A stretch of 64,000 bases of DNA from contig JANQKN010000216.1 in NCBI GenBank assembly GCA_028281065.1, positions 1-64,000 of the forward strand, in the 5' to 3' direction. The notes beneath the pieces are model-generated. The model saw only the letters and a program-made list of their open reading frames with translations. It was not told where the DNA came from and ran no database searches. Positions 35,912 to 44,964 of this stretch are shown here, piece after piece; the first letter of the stretch is position 1, and each line of letters begins with the position of its first letter. A program made the position numbers and the translations under genes. The DNA comes from Flavobacteriaceae bacterium. GTDB lineage: Bacteria > Bacteroidota > Bacteroidia > Flavobacteriales > Flavobacteriaceae.

Positions 35912-37462
35912 TTATTGGGTTTCTTTCTGCATATACTCACAGACTATGTTCCCTTCACCGTCAATATATCGATAAGGACCCTTCTTGGGAACACCCTTTG
36001 TTAAAATGGAATAGCTTTCATCTCCCTGCATATTACTCAACAATGAAGGGTTCTCCCCCAGTTCGGCAAAAATAACCCTGAAAAGATTTACAGAGCTCTT
36101 TAAATCGGCATCTAGGGTTGGTGTTACCTCCTCAGGCCATTTTATAGCACACAAGCTTGCAAACAATGAATAAATACGATCGCGATCGGTGTCTTTTTCG
36201 TACATCTGCATGGCATAATCCCATCCTACATAGCCTCCGTGATCGGAAAGCAAGATGATCATGGCATTGGGATCGTGGTTTTCTATAGTAGAAATCATTT
36301 CGGTTAACCGTTGATTGGAATACTCCAAACTTTCCTGCCAGCGCCTTTTTTCTTCTTCGGGTCCTTGGGAAGAGCCTTTGCTGTTTTTGATATGCCCCGG
36401 GTTAAAAAACTCGATGAAATAAAACACAGGTTCATCCTCATTGTTTGCAATATTTTCCGCCAATGCTTCTTCAACATCCCTTTTCCATCGGAAGCCCGAT
36501 CCTACAAAGGGTACATCCAAAGTTCCAAAATTGCATACATCGTATCCCATCTTGGGTCTGTTCAGCAAAATATAGGGAGATTCCAATATCAAATGTGTTT
36601 TATAACCGTTCTTCTTTAACACGGTAAGTACACTGTTATCCGAAACCAACACTTTTCGTGCATTCAGTAATTTACTGGGATGGGTTCCGTAATTAAAATA
36701 GTGGTGCTTCATGGTAAAAACCGCACTATTGGAGGCCAAGGTAGAGGGGTAATTACTCCTAAAATTGGGATACTCTTTAAAACCTTTACCAGCCAAATAA
36801 GACCGAAACATCCCATTGTCCATGTTATAGTGCCCCTTTGTGATCTCGTCGAAGTTTACATATCCATCGGGTTGTATGAGATAGATGTTCGGCTTCTTCT
36901 TCAATAAGGTTGTTTCAATCCCATCATTTTGCTGGGTCCAATCCATAGAAATGTCCCTTTGTTCCCACAGTACGGGAGCCAGACTGAACAATCCTATAAT
37001 GGCCAATACATACTGCAATACCACAATTTTCTTGTAATGTTTGTACAATAAAAAAGAGAAAGGAATGACCGCTAGGAAAGTGTACAATGCCAATTTCTTT
37101 TTCAACTCGGCATGAAGGCTTATTTCCACAAAAACGAGGAATACGAATACGGTGATGAAGAACAAGCCGTACTTGCGCCATTTCTTAAGCCAGCTCCACT
37201 TGGAAATCTTATAGAGTGCCCAAAACAAAAGTGCTGGAAAAATAACGAACATGCCCAAAAAGAAAAGGAAATGCTCCCAGGAATTGACTAACTGAAAGTT
37301 ATGGGTATAATACGATATAAAAGGATAAAGCCCCGTAGCTACCCCTGCCAAAAGGGGATATTCGCTATCATCTTTTAGCCAGGCAAAAAAAGTATGGTAC
37401 CTTTTTTTCAAATCACTTAGTTCTATTTTCCAGTAGGTAGAGGATTCGGTTGGAATCGGCAA
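35912..37462 (-). CDS. LtaS-like membrane sulfatase-fold enzyme 2
   Basis: A 516-residue paralogue of the neighbouring enzyme: same five-helix N-terminus (YPLLAGVATGLYPFISY versus HPLILGLVTGVYPFLFY), the QPDGYVNFDE metal site, the YPSTLASNSAVFTMKHH nucleophile region and LSDHGGYVGWD (407-410). The two differ most in the middle of the catalytic domain, so they may recognise different acceptors. The start is TTG at 37462, inside the 3' end of the methyltransferase gene (50-base overlap); no ATG is available before residue 71. Likely co-expressed. Confidence 0.82.
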   Translation of the reverse strand: MPIPTESSTYWKIELSDLKKRYHTFFAWLKDDSEYPLLAGVATGLYPFISYYTHNFQLVNSWEHFLFFLGMFVIFPALLFWALYKISKWSWLKKWRKYGLFFITVFVFLVFVEISLHAELKKKLALYTFLAVIPFSFLLYKHYKKIVVLQYVLAIIGLFSLAPVLWEQRDISMDWTQQNDGIETTLLKKKPNIYLIQPDGYVNFDEITKGHYNMDNGMFRSYLAGKGFKEYPNFRSNYPSTLASNSAVFTMKHHYFNYGTHPSKLLNARKVLVSDNSVLTVLKKNGYKTHLILESPYILLNRPKMGYDVCNFGTLDVPFVGSGFRWKRDVEEALAENIANNEDEPVFYFIEFFNPGHIKNSKGSSQGPEEEKRRWQESLEYSNQRLTEMISTIENHDPNAMIILLSDHGGYVGWDYAMQMYEKDTDRDRIYSLFASLCAIKWPEEVTPTLDADLKSSVNLFRVIFAELGENPSLLSNMQGDESYSILTKGVPKKGPYRYIDGEGNIVCEYMQKETQ

Positions 37463-38822
37463 TGAATTCCTTCTTCACTATTTTGAAATAGGATTCGTAT
37501 CCTTTTTCGAAAGATTCCCAACGATAAAAATCGAAATGCTCTTTGAATTCGCGCTTGCGCACCAACAAACTCTCTACCCAAGAGTCTTCCCTTTTTGGAA
37601 ACTCTATAATGAGATGGGTAGAAAATTTGGCGAAGAATGCTGCCGATTTTTCGAAGGGAACGTTCCCCGACAGGGTAATATGATGAATGAGCGCCAAAGC
37701 CATGACCACGTCCGGTTTATAATTCACCAAGCGATCTATGAGCGAATCCCTTTCGGTATTATTAAAACCAATGCCTGGGACGGGTTGTAACACATCGCAC
37801 ACAAAAGGAAGCATTTTGGTTTCCCCGTTTTGTTGCAACTGTTGGTAATTATAAGCCACTGCCCCACTGTCTATGTCGGTGACTAATAATTCGTCCACAT
37901 CATCTATAATGGTGCGACCAAACGTACCGTCGTTGCCCCCAATATCGATCACTTTTTTAGCGGTTACCGAATTCACCCAATCCTGTATGAGGTCTTTTTT
38001 GGCCTTAAAGGCAGTATCGTTGTAATTTATTTTCTGATAATAATTCCCCCATTCGGTTTCCTCTTCGCATTTCAGCTTTTTTATGTATTCGAAAAGGGAC
38101 GTGATGATGTTTTCCTGAGCCTTCTTGGAAATCTTCGAAATCTTGGTTTCTGCTTTGTAGTCCGTATGGTGTTTTTGCTCCATTTTGGCCAACAGGTGAA
38201 TGTTAGTATAGAGCACGGAACTCAATTTGGTTTTCCCGGGCAACAGGGAAGCGATTAATTGAATGGGGATTCCGTCTATATGGGACTGCATCATTTTAAT
38301 CATATCCATCCCATGGAACTTCGCCAACACCAATGGCCCTAAAAAGTGAGTAATAAACTGTTTGTAGGCCCTCCACGGGGTTCCTTCTTCATAAAAATCG
38401 AAAGAAAGGGTATCTATAAACACGGCTTTCCCTTTATGAAAGGTAACATTATATGCCGAGGCATCTTTTAGGATAAACCCTTTGGAAAGGGCATATTTTT
38501 GTATCTGAAGCGTTAGCAACGCAGCGTGCTTGTACTGCTCGAAACTCCATTCGTAAGGATGCGTAATAAACGGGATGGGCTCGGGTGTTAAGACGATCTT
38601 GTCATCGGACACCAAAGTCTCTTCGTGTGGGATGAGCAGTTCTTTTTTTATCAGGGTTTCAAAAAAACCCGAATCCTGTAATTTTTTGTATTGAGGGAAG
38701 TAAATAGGGTTTACCGCTCGCCGCAACACATCACCATCCCAAAACATATAGCCAGAGGGGTCGCGAAAAGAAGCTTCATGCACATGGGATGCTTCACTAA
38801 CATCATTTGGCATCTTCGTCAT
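37413..38822 (-). CDS. Kinase-like domain fused to a class I methyltransferase (NoeA-like)
   Basis: A 469-residue two-part protein. The N-terminal half contains a small-molecule kinase-like pattern: GFILKDASAYNVTFHKGKAVFIDTLSF (about 116-141) resembles the catalytic D-x4-N loop and the metal-binding Asp of aminoglycoside/lipid kinases. The C-terminal half has SAM motif I VIDIGGNDGTFG (about 291-302) and LLVTDIDSGAV. Similar architecture is found in NoeA-type nodulation proteins. It may methylate a phosphorylated sugar or the lipid-linked glycan. Starts at ATG 38822 (or ATG 38813); TTG 38825 is less likely. Confidence 0.75.
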   Translation of the reverse strand: MTKMPNDVSEASHVHEASFRDPSGYMFWDGDVLRRAVNPIYFPQYKKLQDSGFFETLIKKELLIPHEETLVSDDKIVLTPEPIPFITHPYEWSFEQYKHAALLTLQIQKYALSKGFILKDASAYNVTFHKGKAVFIDTLSFDFYEEGTPWRAYKQFITHFLGPLVLAKFHGMDMIKMMQSHIDGIPIQLIASLLPGKTKLSSVLYTNIHLLAKMEQKHHTDYKAETKISKISKKAQENIITSLFEYIKKLKCEEETEWGNYYQKINYNDTAFKAKKDLIQDWVNSVTAKKVIDIGGNDGTFGRTIIDDVDELLVTDIDSGAVAYNYQQLQQNGETKMLPFVCDVLQPVPGIGFNNTERDSLIDRLVNYKPDVVMALALIHHITLSGNVPFEKSAAFFAKFSTHLIIEFPKREDSWVESLLVRKREFKEHFDFYRWESFEKGYESYFKIVKKEFIADSNRILYLLENRTK

Positions 38823-39003
38823 CAATATCTATGGAATCGTATTGGTCTTCCTCTTCCTTTATAAGCCCAAGAAAGGATTTTATTTTATACATGACGTTTT
38901 TCGAAAACAGGAGGATTCCCGCCGCAGCGGCCACTACAGCCTGGGCAATCATGGCACCTAACCCTGGATCGAAATATAAGGGTATCATCAAAAATTCACT
39001 CAT
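38803..39003 (-). CDS. Small single-pass membrane protein, glycan cluster
   Basis: A 66-residue protein: a hydrophobic stretch (PGLGAMIAQAVVAAAAGILLF, about 12-32) and a charged tail rich in acidic residues (EEEDQYDSIDIDDED). No family recognised. It overlaps the next gene on the same strand by 20 bases, so it belongs to the operon. Such small membrane proteins are often found next to glycan polymerases. Start ATG 39003; TTG 39012 is also possible. Confidence 0.6.
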   Translation of the reverse strand: MSEFLMIPLYFDPGLGAMIAQAVVAAAAGILLFSKNVMYKIKSFLGLIKEEEDQYDSIDIDDEDAK

Positions 39004-39170
39004 TGGTAACAATTAAGAGTTGTAAACTTAACAAATAATGGTCACAAAAATAAGACTGTTGAATGGTTTGGAGGGGAAAAATCGACTTTTTCATCTTCAA
39101 ACAAGAAAAAGGATTTCAAAAAAGTAAAATATACGTAGCTTTATCCACGCTCAAAACGCTGCAATAATTC

Positions 39171-40481
39171 ATGGAAGAACGTTCCTTTTCTATAGGTAAA
39201 TTCAAGATATCTTTTGTAAACGCAATACTCCTTGCCATTTACGTCTGTGTGTTTGTTTACCTTATAAACGTTCCCGCCATTTATTCTCCTGCGACCAATA
39301 GTTATTGGCATGTAAACATTAACAGGTATCCAGTCTATATTTTCTTTATCAGGGGTATGGACCTTGTCTTTGGGCAAACGTATTACGACATATCCATAGT
39401 TACTTTTCAGTTACTCTTTAGCCTACTAGGGATCCATTACTTTTTCAAGAAGATATATCCCCTACTGAAACCCTATATGATTGCCCAAGTTGTTTTGCTG
39501 GCAGTCCTGATTTTTCCATTGTTCCCACCCTTGAATACTGCCAACAACATTTGCCCTGAGGGACTTACCTATCCTATGTATTTGTTTTTTATCTCATACA
39601 TCATGGATTTTCTTTTTAAGGAAAATTACAAAACCTTCTATTTGCTATTGTTGTCTTATATCGTCTTGATATTAACCCGTGGGCAATTTTCAATTATGAT
39701 TCCCACCATCATACTGATATTTGTCCTTAAATACCGAAAAATGGTTTTTAAGAAACCGTATCGGAAATACCTTTTGCTACTTATTATAACCCCATTCATG
39801 GCCAACACCTTGGACAGTACATATCGTAAAATTGTCCACGATCAATTTATTACAACTCCTTTTAGCTATTCCAATGCCATCACCTTACCCCTGTTTATTT
39901 CGGAAAAGCAAGATTCCCTTTTGTTTAAGGACAAAAACCACAGAGCCATTTTTGTTATGTCGTACGATCGTATGGATAGCCTGGATTTGCTGAGTTCTAG
40001 GGTTGATGGTACTTATCTGGACAAATACCTTCGTTTTCACAACAATTTCCCTAAAATATGCAACCAAAATTTTTATGACCAAGGATGGAACCACTATTGC
40101 AACATTCATGGGGATATCTTTAGAAGCAAGGTAGATATTGAGTTGGCAGCCCGCCAGATGATGCCTTTACTCATAAAACAACATTTTAAAGAGTGGGTCC
40201 TACTCCTTTGGACCAATATGATTTATGGTTTTAAATCCTTATTCGTATTCCTCTTTTTTCTAGCGGTTTTCATCTACAGTGGAATAGCCGTATTGAAAAA
40301 ATACACGACAGAAAACGGAATTCTCCTCTTCTGTAGTACACTCATACTTATTAATGCAGTATTGGTAGCAATTGCTGTGCATACCATTATACGCTATCAA
40401 TTTTATTTTTTCCCACTTGCATTAATTATCGTATTCTTACTTATTAAGAAATCAATCCGTTATTATGCGTCCAGAACTTAG
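39171..40481 (+). CDS. Polytopic membrane protein, possible GT-C type transferase
   Basis: A 436-residue integral membrane protein with about 9-11 hydrophobic segments and a soluble loop around residues 220-330 containing Asp and His (DRMDSLDLLSSRVD, NQNFYDQGWNHY). Distribution of charged loops resembles GT-C glycosyltransferases or PMT-like enzymes, but I see no diagnostic motif. The stop overlaps the next GT2 start by 17 bases, so the two are co-expressed; it might be the polymerase or the transferase receiving the lipid-linked sugar from the GT2 product. Function is inference from context only. Confidence 0.6.
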   Translation: MEERSFSIGKFKISFVNAILLAIYVCVFVYLINVPAIYSPATNSYWHVNINRYPVYIFFIRGMDLVFGQTYYDISIVTFQLLFSLLGIHYFFKKIYPLLKPYMIAQVVLLAVLIFPLFPPLNTANNICPEGLTYPMYLFFISYIMDFLFKENYKTFYLLLLSYIVLILTRGQFSIMIPTIILIFVLKYRKMVFKKPYRKYLLLLIITPFMANTLDSTYRKIVHDQFITTPFSYSNAITLPLFISEKQDSLLFKDKNHRAIFVMSYDRMDSLDLLSSRVDGTYLDKYLRFHNNFPKICNQNFYDQGWNHYCNIHGDIFRSKVDIELAARQMMPLLIKQHFKEWVLLLWTNMIYGFKSLFVFLFFLAVFIYSGIAVLKKYTTENGILLFCSTLILINAVLVAIAVHTIIRYQFYFFPLALIIVFLLIKKSIRYYASRT

Positions 40482-41610
40482 TGTTGTAATGCCTTGCCTT
40501 AACGAGGCAGAGACTTTGGAAACCTGTATTCGAAAAGCACAGAGCTTTTTTGAACGCGAAGGGGTAGATGGCGAAGTGGTTATTGCCGATAACGGTAGTA
40601 CGGACGGATCGCAGGAAATCGCATCTCGATTAAATGCCCGGGTGGTTCCTGTAGGCGAAAAAGGATATGGAAATGCCCTTATGGGTGGAATTAGTGCGGC
40701 ACATGGTACGTATGTGATTATGGGCGATGCGGATGACAGTTACGATTTCAACAATTTAATGCCCTACCTAAACAAACTGAGGGAAGGTTATGACCTTGTC
40801 ATGGGAAATCGTTTTAAAGGAGGTATTAAAAAAGGAGCCATGCCTTTTCTGCATAAATACTTGGGAAATCCTGTGCTCTCCTTTATTGGCCGTCTTTTCT
40901 TTAAGATAAAAATCGGGGATTTTCATTGTGGACTCCGCGGGTTTAGTAAATCGGCTTACGAGAAGATGGAAATGCGTACCACAGGGATGGAATTTGCTTC
41001 CGAAATGGTAGTAAAAGCCAGTCTTAAAAGACTTAAAATTGCAGAAGTCCCCACTATCCTCTCTCCCGACGGACGATCCCGTCCTCCACACCTTAACACA
41101 TGGAGGGACGGATGGCGCCATTTACGATTTTTATTACTGTACAGCCCAAAATGGTTGTTCCTTATCCCTGGAATGCTGCTGTTTTTTGTAGGATTATTGC
41201 TTTCGGCTTTCCTACTCATAAAACCTATAACCTTGGGATCTGTTACTTTCGATGTGCACACCCTTTTGTTTACGGCGTTGGGAATGCTGGTAGGTTTCCA
41301 GTTTATCGTCTTTTACGGACTTACCAAAGTGTACACCATAGAAAACGGATTGCTACCCAAATCGAAAAAATACGATCGGTTGTTTCAATTCATCAATCTG
41401 GAAAAAGGGCTTGTTGCTGGAGTCTTGTTAATGATTGGAGGAATATCCTTGGCTATAATCGCTTACTTCAATTGGCAAGAAATCAACTTTGGGGACATCA
41501 ATAATTCCAATACGTTACGAATGGTCATTGCTTCAGCAACCACCATTCTGTTAGGCGTACAGATAGTACTCTTTAGTCTTTTCTTTAGTGTACTGGGAAT
41601 GAAAAAGTAG
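40465..41610 (+). CDS. Membrane-anchored GT2 (DPM1/GtrB-like) polyprenyl-phosphate glycosyltransferase
   Basis: A 381-residue GT2: VVMPCLNEAETL, IADNGSTDGSQEIA and the DxD region VIMGDADDSYDF, typical of polyprenyl-phosphate sugar synthases. The C-terminal third has four transmembrane helices (FLLLYSPKWLFLIPGMLLF, LLFTALGMLVGFQFIVFYG and others). It probably makes a lipid-linked sugar donor on the cytoplasmic face for a GT-C enzyme, which may be the preceding gene. Starts at ATG 40465 and overlaps its neighbour by 17 bases. Confidence 0.85.
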   Translation: MRPELSVVMPCLNEAETLETCIRKAQSFFEREGVDGEVVIADNGSTDGSQEIASRLNARVVPVGEKGYGNALMGGISAAHGTYVIMGDADDSYDFNNLMPYLNKLREGYDLVMGNRFKGGIKKGAMPFLHKYLGNPVLSFIGRLFFKIKIGDFHCGLRGFSKSAYEKMEMRTTGMEFASEMVVKASLKRLKIAEVPTILSPDGRSRPPHLNTWRDGWRHLRFLLLYSPKWLFLIPGMLLFFVGLLLSAFLLIKPITLGSVTFDVHTLLFTALGMLVGFQFIVFYGLTKVYTIENGLLPKSKKYDRLFQFINLEKGLVAGVLLMIGGISLAIIAYFNWQEINFGDINNSNTLRMVIASATTILLGVQIVLFSLFFSVLGMKK

Positions 41611-41611
41611 C

Positions 41612-43405
41612 TTAGTCCTTGCTTCTTTTTCTGTCTACTTCCTTCAAAAGTACTTTTCTCAATCGAAGGTGATTAGGTGTTACCTCTACGTATTCGTCCT
41701 TCTGAATGTATTCCAAAGCTTCTTCCAAAGAAAACTTGATAGCAGGTACAATCCTTGCTTTATCATCGGCACCAGCAGAGCGTACGTTGGTCAACTTTTT
41801 GGTTTTGGTTACATTCACCACCATATCATCTTGGCGTGAATTTTCCCCAATAACCTGTCCTTCGTAGATCTCTTCCCCTGGGTCGATGAAGAAGCGTCCA
41901 CGTTCCTGTAGTTTATCGATAGAGTATGGAATAGCAGTTCCTTTTTCCATAGAAACCATACTTCCGTTCTGTCGTTCTGGAATTCCCCCTTTAAGCGGTT
42001 GGTATTCCATAAATCTATGGGTCATGATGGCTTCTCCTGCAGTTGCGGTAAGTAAATTGTTTCTAAGTCCTATAATTCCACGTGATGGAATCACAAACTT
42101 ACAAATCATACGTTCCCCCTTAGCTTCCATACTGGTCATTTCCCCTTTACGGATGGTTACCATATCGATGGCGCGTCCACTCACCGTTTCGGGTAGGTCG
42201 ATGGTAAGTTCCTCAACGGGTTCGCATTTTACACCATCTACTTCTTTAATAATTACCTGGGGTTGCCCAATCTGGAGTTCGTAGCCTTCCCTTCTCATGG
42301 TTTCAATCAGTACGGAAAGGTGCAATACACCACGACCGTATACCATGAACTTATCGGCACTATCGGTAGCCTCTACGCGAAGGGCGAGGTTCTTTTCCAG
42401 TTCCTTTTCCAAACGCTCCTTAATGTGGCGGGAAGTAACATACTTTCCATCTTTTCCAAAGAAAGGGGAATCGTTAATGGTAAACAGCATGCTCATGGTG
42501 GGTTCGTCTATGGCTATGGTCTGTAGGGCTTCAGGGGTTTCGAAATCGGCAACGGTATCCCCAATTTCAAATCCTTCCAAACCTACCAAGGCACAGATAT
42601 CACCTGCTTTTACCTCAGCTACCTTTTTTCTTCCCAAGCCTTCAAACGTGTGAAGCTCCTTGATTCTGCTTTTTAAAATGGATCCGTCTCTTTTTACCAA
42701 GGATACATTCATGTTCTCGGTAAGAGTACCTCGTTGCAATCTTCCAATAGCGATCCTTCCTGTAAAAGAGGAAAAATCCAAAGAAGTGATAAGCATCTGT
42801 GGGGAACCTTCTACCACTTTTGGGGCAGGAATGTGTTCCAACACCATATCCAATAAAGGTTCTACCGAATCTGTTTCGTTTTGCCAATCGGTACTCATCC
42901 AGTTATTTTTGGCAGAACCGTATACTGTTGGGAAATCCAATTGCCATTCTTCGGCCCCCAACTCGAACATCAAATCGAAAACAGCTTCATGTACCTCATC
43001 GGGCGTACAGTTTTCCTTATCTACCTTATTGATCACCACACAGGGTTTCAATCCTAACGAAATGGCTTTTTGAAGCACAAATCGGGTTTGCGGCATGGGT
43101 CCTTCGAAAGCATCTACCAATAACAAAACCCCATCGGCCATATTCAGCACACGCTCTACTTCGCCCCCAAAGTCGGCGTGACCTGGGGTATCGATGATGT
43201 TGATTTTGGTGTTTTTATAAGTTACCGAAACATTCTTGGAGGTAATGGTAATTCCCCGTTCACGCTCCAGGTCGTTGTTGTCCAAGATCAATTCGCCCGT
43301 TTTTTCGTTTTCACGAAAGAGACTGCAGTGGTGCATGATCTTATCTACCAAGGTGGTTTTTCCGTGGTCTACGTGGGCAATAATCGCGATGTTTCTAATA
43401 TCCAT
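41612..43405 (-). CDS. typA: Ribosome-associated GTPase TypA/BipA
   Basis: A 597-residue translational GTPase. G1 is [11 protein letters not shown]2 ERERGITI, G3 DTPGHADF, G4 NKVDK and G5 region follows, then EF-G-like domains II, III and V and the TypA-specific C-terminal domain (around [19 protein letters not shown]). It binds the 30S/70S ribosome near the A site and supports growth under stress or cold. Full length for the family. A TACTTTTG -7 box lies about 50 bases upstream. Neighbouring genes are unrelated. Confidence 0.97.
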   Translation of the reverse strand: MDIRNIAIIAHVDHGKTTLVDKIMHHCSLFRENEKTGELILDNNDLERERGITITSKNVSVTYKNTKINIIDTPGHADFGGEVERVLNMADGVLLLVDAFEGPMPQTRFVLQKAISLGLKPCVVINKVDKENCTPDEVHEAVFDLMFELGAEEWQLDFPTVYGSAKNNWMSTDWQNETDSVEPLLDMVLEHIPAPKVVEGSPQMLITSLDFSSFTGRIAIGRLQRGTLTENMNVSLVKRDGSILKSRIKELHTFEGLGRKKVAEVKAGDICALVGLEGFEIGDTVADFETPEALQTIAIDEPTMSMLFTINDSPFFGKDGKYVTSRHIKERLEKELEKNLALRVEATDSADKFMVYGRGVLHLSVLIETMRREGYELQIGQPQVIIKEVDGVKCEPVEELTIDLPETVSGRAIDMVTIRKGEMTSMEAKGERMICKFVIPSRGIIGLRNNLLTATAGEAIMTHRFMEYQPLKGGIPERQNGSMVSMEKGTAIPYSIDKLQERGRFFIDPGEEIYEGQVIGENSRQDDMVVNVTKTKKLTNVRSAGADDKARIVPAIKFSLEEALEYIQKDEYVEVTPNHLRLRKVLLKEVDRKRSKD

Positions 43406-43452
43406 TGGTAATACTTTCTAAGAAAAGGATTTACCTTTTCATTTTAAGCGTG

Positions 43453-43460
43453 CAAAAGTA
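43453..43460 (-). promoter_or_regulatory. -7 promoter box of typA
   Basis: The minus strand reads TACTTTTG, an exact TAnnTTTG match 48 bases before the ATG. No -33 element was apparent. The divergent kdsA box lies about 70 bases away. Confidence 0.5.
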
Positions 43461-43527
43461 CGGGTAATAAATGGATTTTTAATTACCATGAAATAATTAT
43501 TCATAGCACTCCCCTTTAGGATTTGGT

Positions 43528-43535
43528 TATCTTTG
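43528..43535 (+). promoter_or_regulatory. -7 promoter box of kdsA
   Basis: TATCTTTG matches TAnnTTTG exactly and is 18 bases before ATG 43553. Supports the shorter start for kdsA. Confidence 0.5.
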
Positions 43536-43552
43536 CACCTCAAAACCTAAGT

Positions 43553-44371
43553 ATGGAGCTTTCGCAGATACCTCAACTAAAACACACCGATTCCGATAAT
43601 TTCTTTTTATTGGCGGGGCCTTGTGCTATTGAAGGGGAAGAAATGGCCCTTCGTATTGCTGAAAAAGTGGTGGCTATAACGGACCATTTAAAAATCCCTT
43701 ATGTGTTTAAGGGAAGTTTTAAGAAGGCCAACCGAAGCCGTATCGATAGTTTTACGGGTATTGGCGATGAAAAGGCATTGAAGATCCTTAAAAAGGTATC
43801 CGAAACCTTCGACGTTCCTACCGTAACCGACATTCACGAAGTAACTGATGCTGAAAAGGCTGCCGAGTATGTGGATATTTTGCAGATCCCTGCTTTTTTG
43901 GTACGTCAAACCGATTTGGTGGTGGCAGCGGCCAAAACCGGGAAAACGGTCAACCTTAAGAAAGGACAGTTCATGAGCCCTGAAGCCATGCAACATGCGG
44001 TTAAAAAAGTTTCGGATAGTGGTAATGACAAGGCCATGATCACGGATCGCGGAACTATGTTTGGGTATCAGGATATGGTGGTGGATTTTAGGGGAATCCC
44101 AACCATGAAAAGTTATGCTACTACAGTTTTGGATGTCACCCATAGCTTGCAACAGCCCAATCAATCGGTTGGGGTAACGGGAGGGCGTCCCGAAATGATT
44201 TCTACCATAGCCCGTGCAGGTATTGCCGTGGGTGTGGATGGTTTGTTTATTGAAACCCATTTCGATCCTGCCAATGCCAAAAGCGACGGTGCAAATATGC
44301 TGGATCTAAGCAGATTGGAAAAACTATTGACAGATTTGGTGGCCATCCGCAACACCATCAATCATTTATAG
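43553..44371 (+). CDS. kdsA: 3-deoxy-8-phosphooctulonate synthase (Kdo-8-P synthase)
   Basis: A 272-residue TIM-barrel enzyme condensing arabinose-5-phosphate with PEP to form Kdo-8-phosphate, the precursor of Kdo in lipopolysaccharide core. Family motifs: LLAGPCAIEGEEMALRIAE, YVFKGSFKKANRSR, TDIHE, QIPAFLVRQTDLVVAAAKTG, GTMFGYQDMVVDFRG and FIETHFDPANAKSDG. Length and spacing match KdsA. Presence shows the cell makes Kdo-containing LPS, fitting the adjacent O-antigen cluster. It overlaps the convergent DUF1801 gene by 10 bases. Confidence 0.96.
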   Translation: MELSQIPQLKHTDSDNFFLLAGPCAIEGEEMALRIAEKVVAITDHLKIPYVFKGSFKKANRSRIDSFTGIGDEKALKILKKVSETFDVPTVTDIHEVTDAEKAAEYVDILQIPAFLVRQTDLVVAAAKTGKTVNLKKGQFMSPEAMQHAVKKVSDSGNDKAMITDRGTMFGYQDMVVDFRGIPTMKSYATTVLDVTHSLQQPNQSVGVTGGRPEMISTIARAGIAVGVDGLFIETHFDPANAKSDGANMLDLSRLEKLLTDLVAIRNTINHL

Positions 44372-44724
44372 TATTTCTTTTCCCGTACCGAATACGCTTC
44401 CAAAAGCAAATCTACCAGTACTTTTTCGTTTATATCTTCCATAGCGAAATAACGGAGTGACTTCATATGCTTTCTACCCTCGGACACCAAATGTTCTAGG
44501 TGTTGGGTAAGATGTGCCCCATGCCAAAAGCAAACATCTACATAGTTTTTTGTTTGGTTTAGGTACACAAAGCCTTGTTTTCCATCCAAATAATAAAAAG
44601 GGATTTTCCATTTATAAAGTAATTGGGCTTGTGGGATGGTCCCTTCTATAACAAGTTGCACCTGCAACAAAATAGACCTGAAGGGTTCTTTTTGCTCTAG
44701 GATGTAGGCTTCAGCTGGATTCAT
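44362..44724 (-). CDS. DUF1801 family protein
   Basis: A 120-residue protein of the YdhG/DUF1801 type: MNPAEAYILEQKEPFRSILLQV, then WKIPFYYLDGKQGFVYLN and the central VDVCFWHGAHL. The family is widespread and uncharacterised, with fold similarity to iron-chaperone-like and frataxin-like proteins claimed for some members. Upstream is a short leader-type ORF and strong terminator (44728-44848), so its transcription may depend on readthrough or its own downstream promoter. Confidence 0.8.
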   Translation of the reverse strand: MNPAEAYILEQKEPFRSILLQVQLVIEGTIPQAQLLYKWKIPFYYLDGKQGFVYLNQTKNYVDVCFWHGAHLTQHLEHLVSEGRKHMKSLRYFAMEDINEKVLVDLLLEAYSVREKKYYK

Positions 44725-44727
44725 GGT

Positions 44728-44763
44728 ATAAAAATAAAAAAAGGCTGCTCGCGAAGAACAGCC
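44728..44763 (-). terminator. Strong intrinsic terminator ahead of the DUF1801 gene
   Basis: On the minus strand GGCTGTTC (63-56) pairs with GAGCAGCC (50-43; one G-T pair) around a five-base loop, followed by seven T residues and more T-rich sequence ending 4 bases before the DUF1801 ATG. It lies 20 bases after a 21-codon ORF, the layout of an attenuator. Confidence 0.8.
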
Positions 44764-44782
44764 CTAGACCAAATAATCGTAG

Positions 44783-44848
44783 TTAATTAACTCCCCAATT
44801 AATTTTCCAGCCGATTATTAAAAATAAATTAAGTCGAGACTTATACAT
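44783..44848 (-). CDS. Possible 21-residue leader peptide with two Trp codons
   Basis: Below the usual ORF length limit: a 21-codon frame starting at ATG 44848 and ending at TAA 44783, encoding MYKSRLNLFLIIGWKINWGVN. It contains two tryptophans four residues apart (W14, W18) and ends 19 bases before the terminator stem. The layout is that of a ribosome-controlled attenuator or a tiny translated RNA. No Trp gene is downstream; the next gene is DUF1801. A near-consensus box (CATCTTTG, 44851-44858) overlaps the region just before the ATG, so if used the transcript would start inside the frame, which counts against this reading. Confidence 0.4.
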   Translation of the reverse strand: MYKSRLNLFLIIGWKINWGVN

Positions 44849-44879
44849 TTCAAAGATGCGAGTATTTACAATTATAAAC

Positions 44880-44901
44880 AACAGGGTTTTTCCTGTTTTT
44901 T
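44880..44901 (+). terminator. Terminator-like hairpin on the plus strand
   Basis: AACAGG (44880-44885) pairs with CCTGTT (44892-44897), followed by four more T residues. No plus-strand gene ends close by; kdsA stops 509 bases earlier. It may mark the edge of a small transcript or insulate the regulon at 44991. Confidence 0.35.
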
Positions 44902-44964
44902 GTAAGGATTTCCCCTATTTGTTAAAGTATTTACAAAAACAGTCTAGGGAAGGATAAATTTATT

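Noticed and set aside
39013-39170. Possible gene between the small membrane protein and the polytopic protein
   Set aside because: AT-rich divergent intergenic region of 158 bases with no ORF that makes sense.
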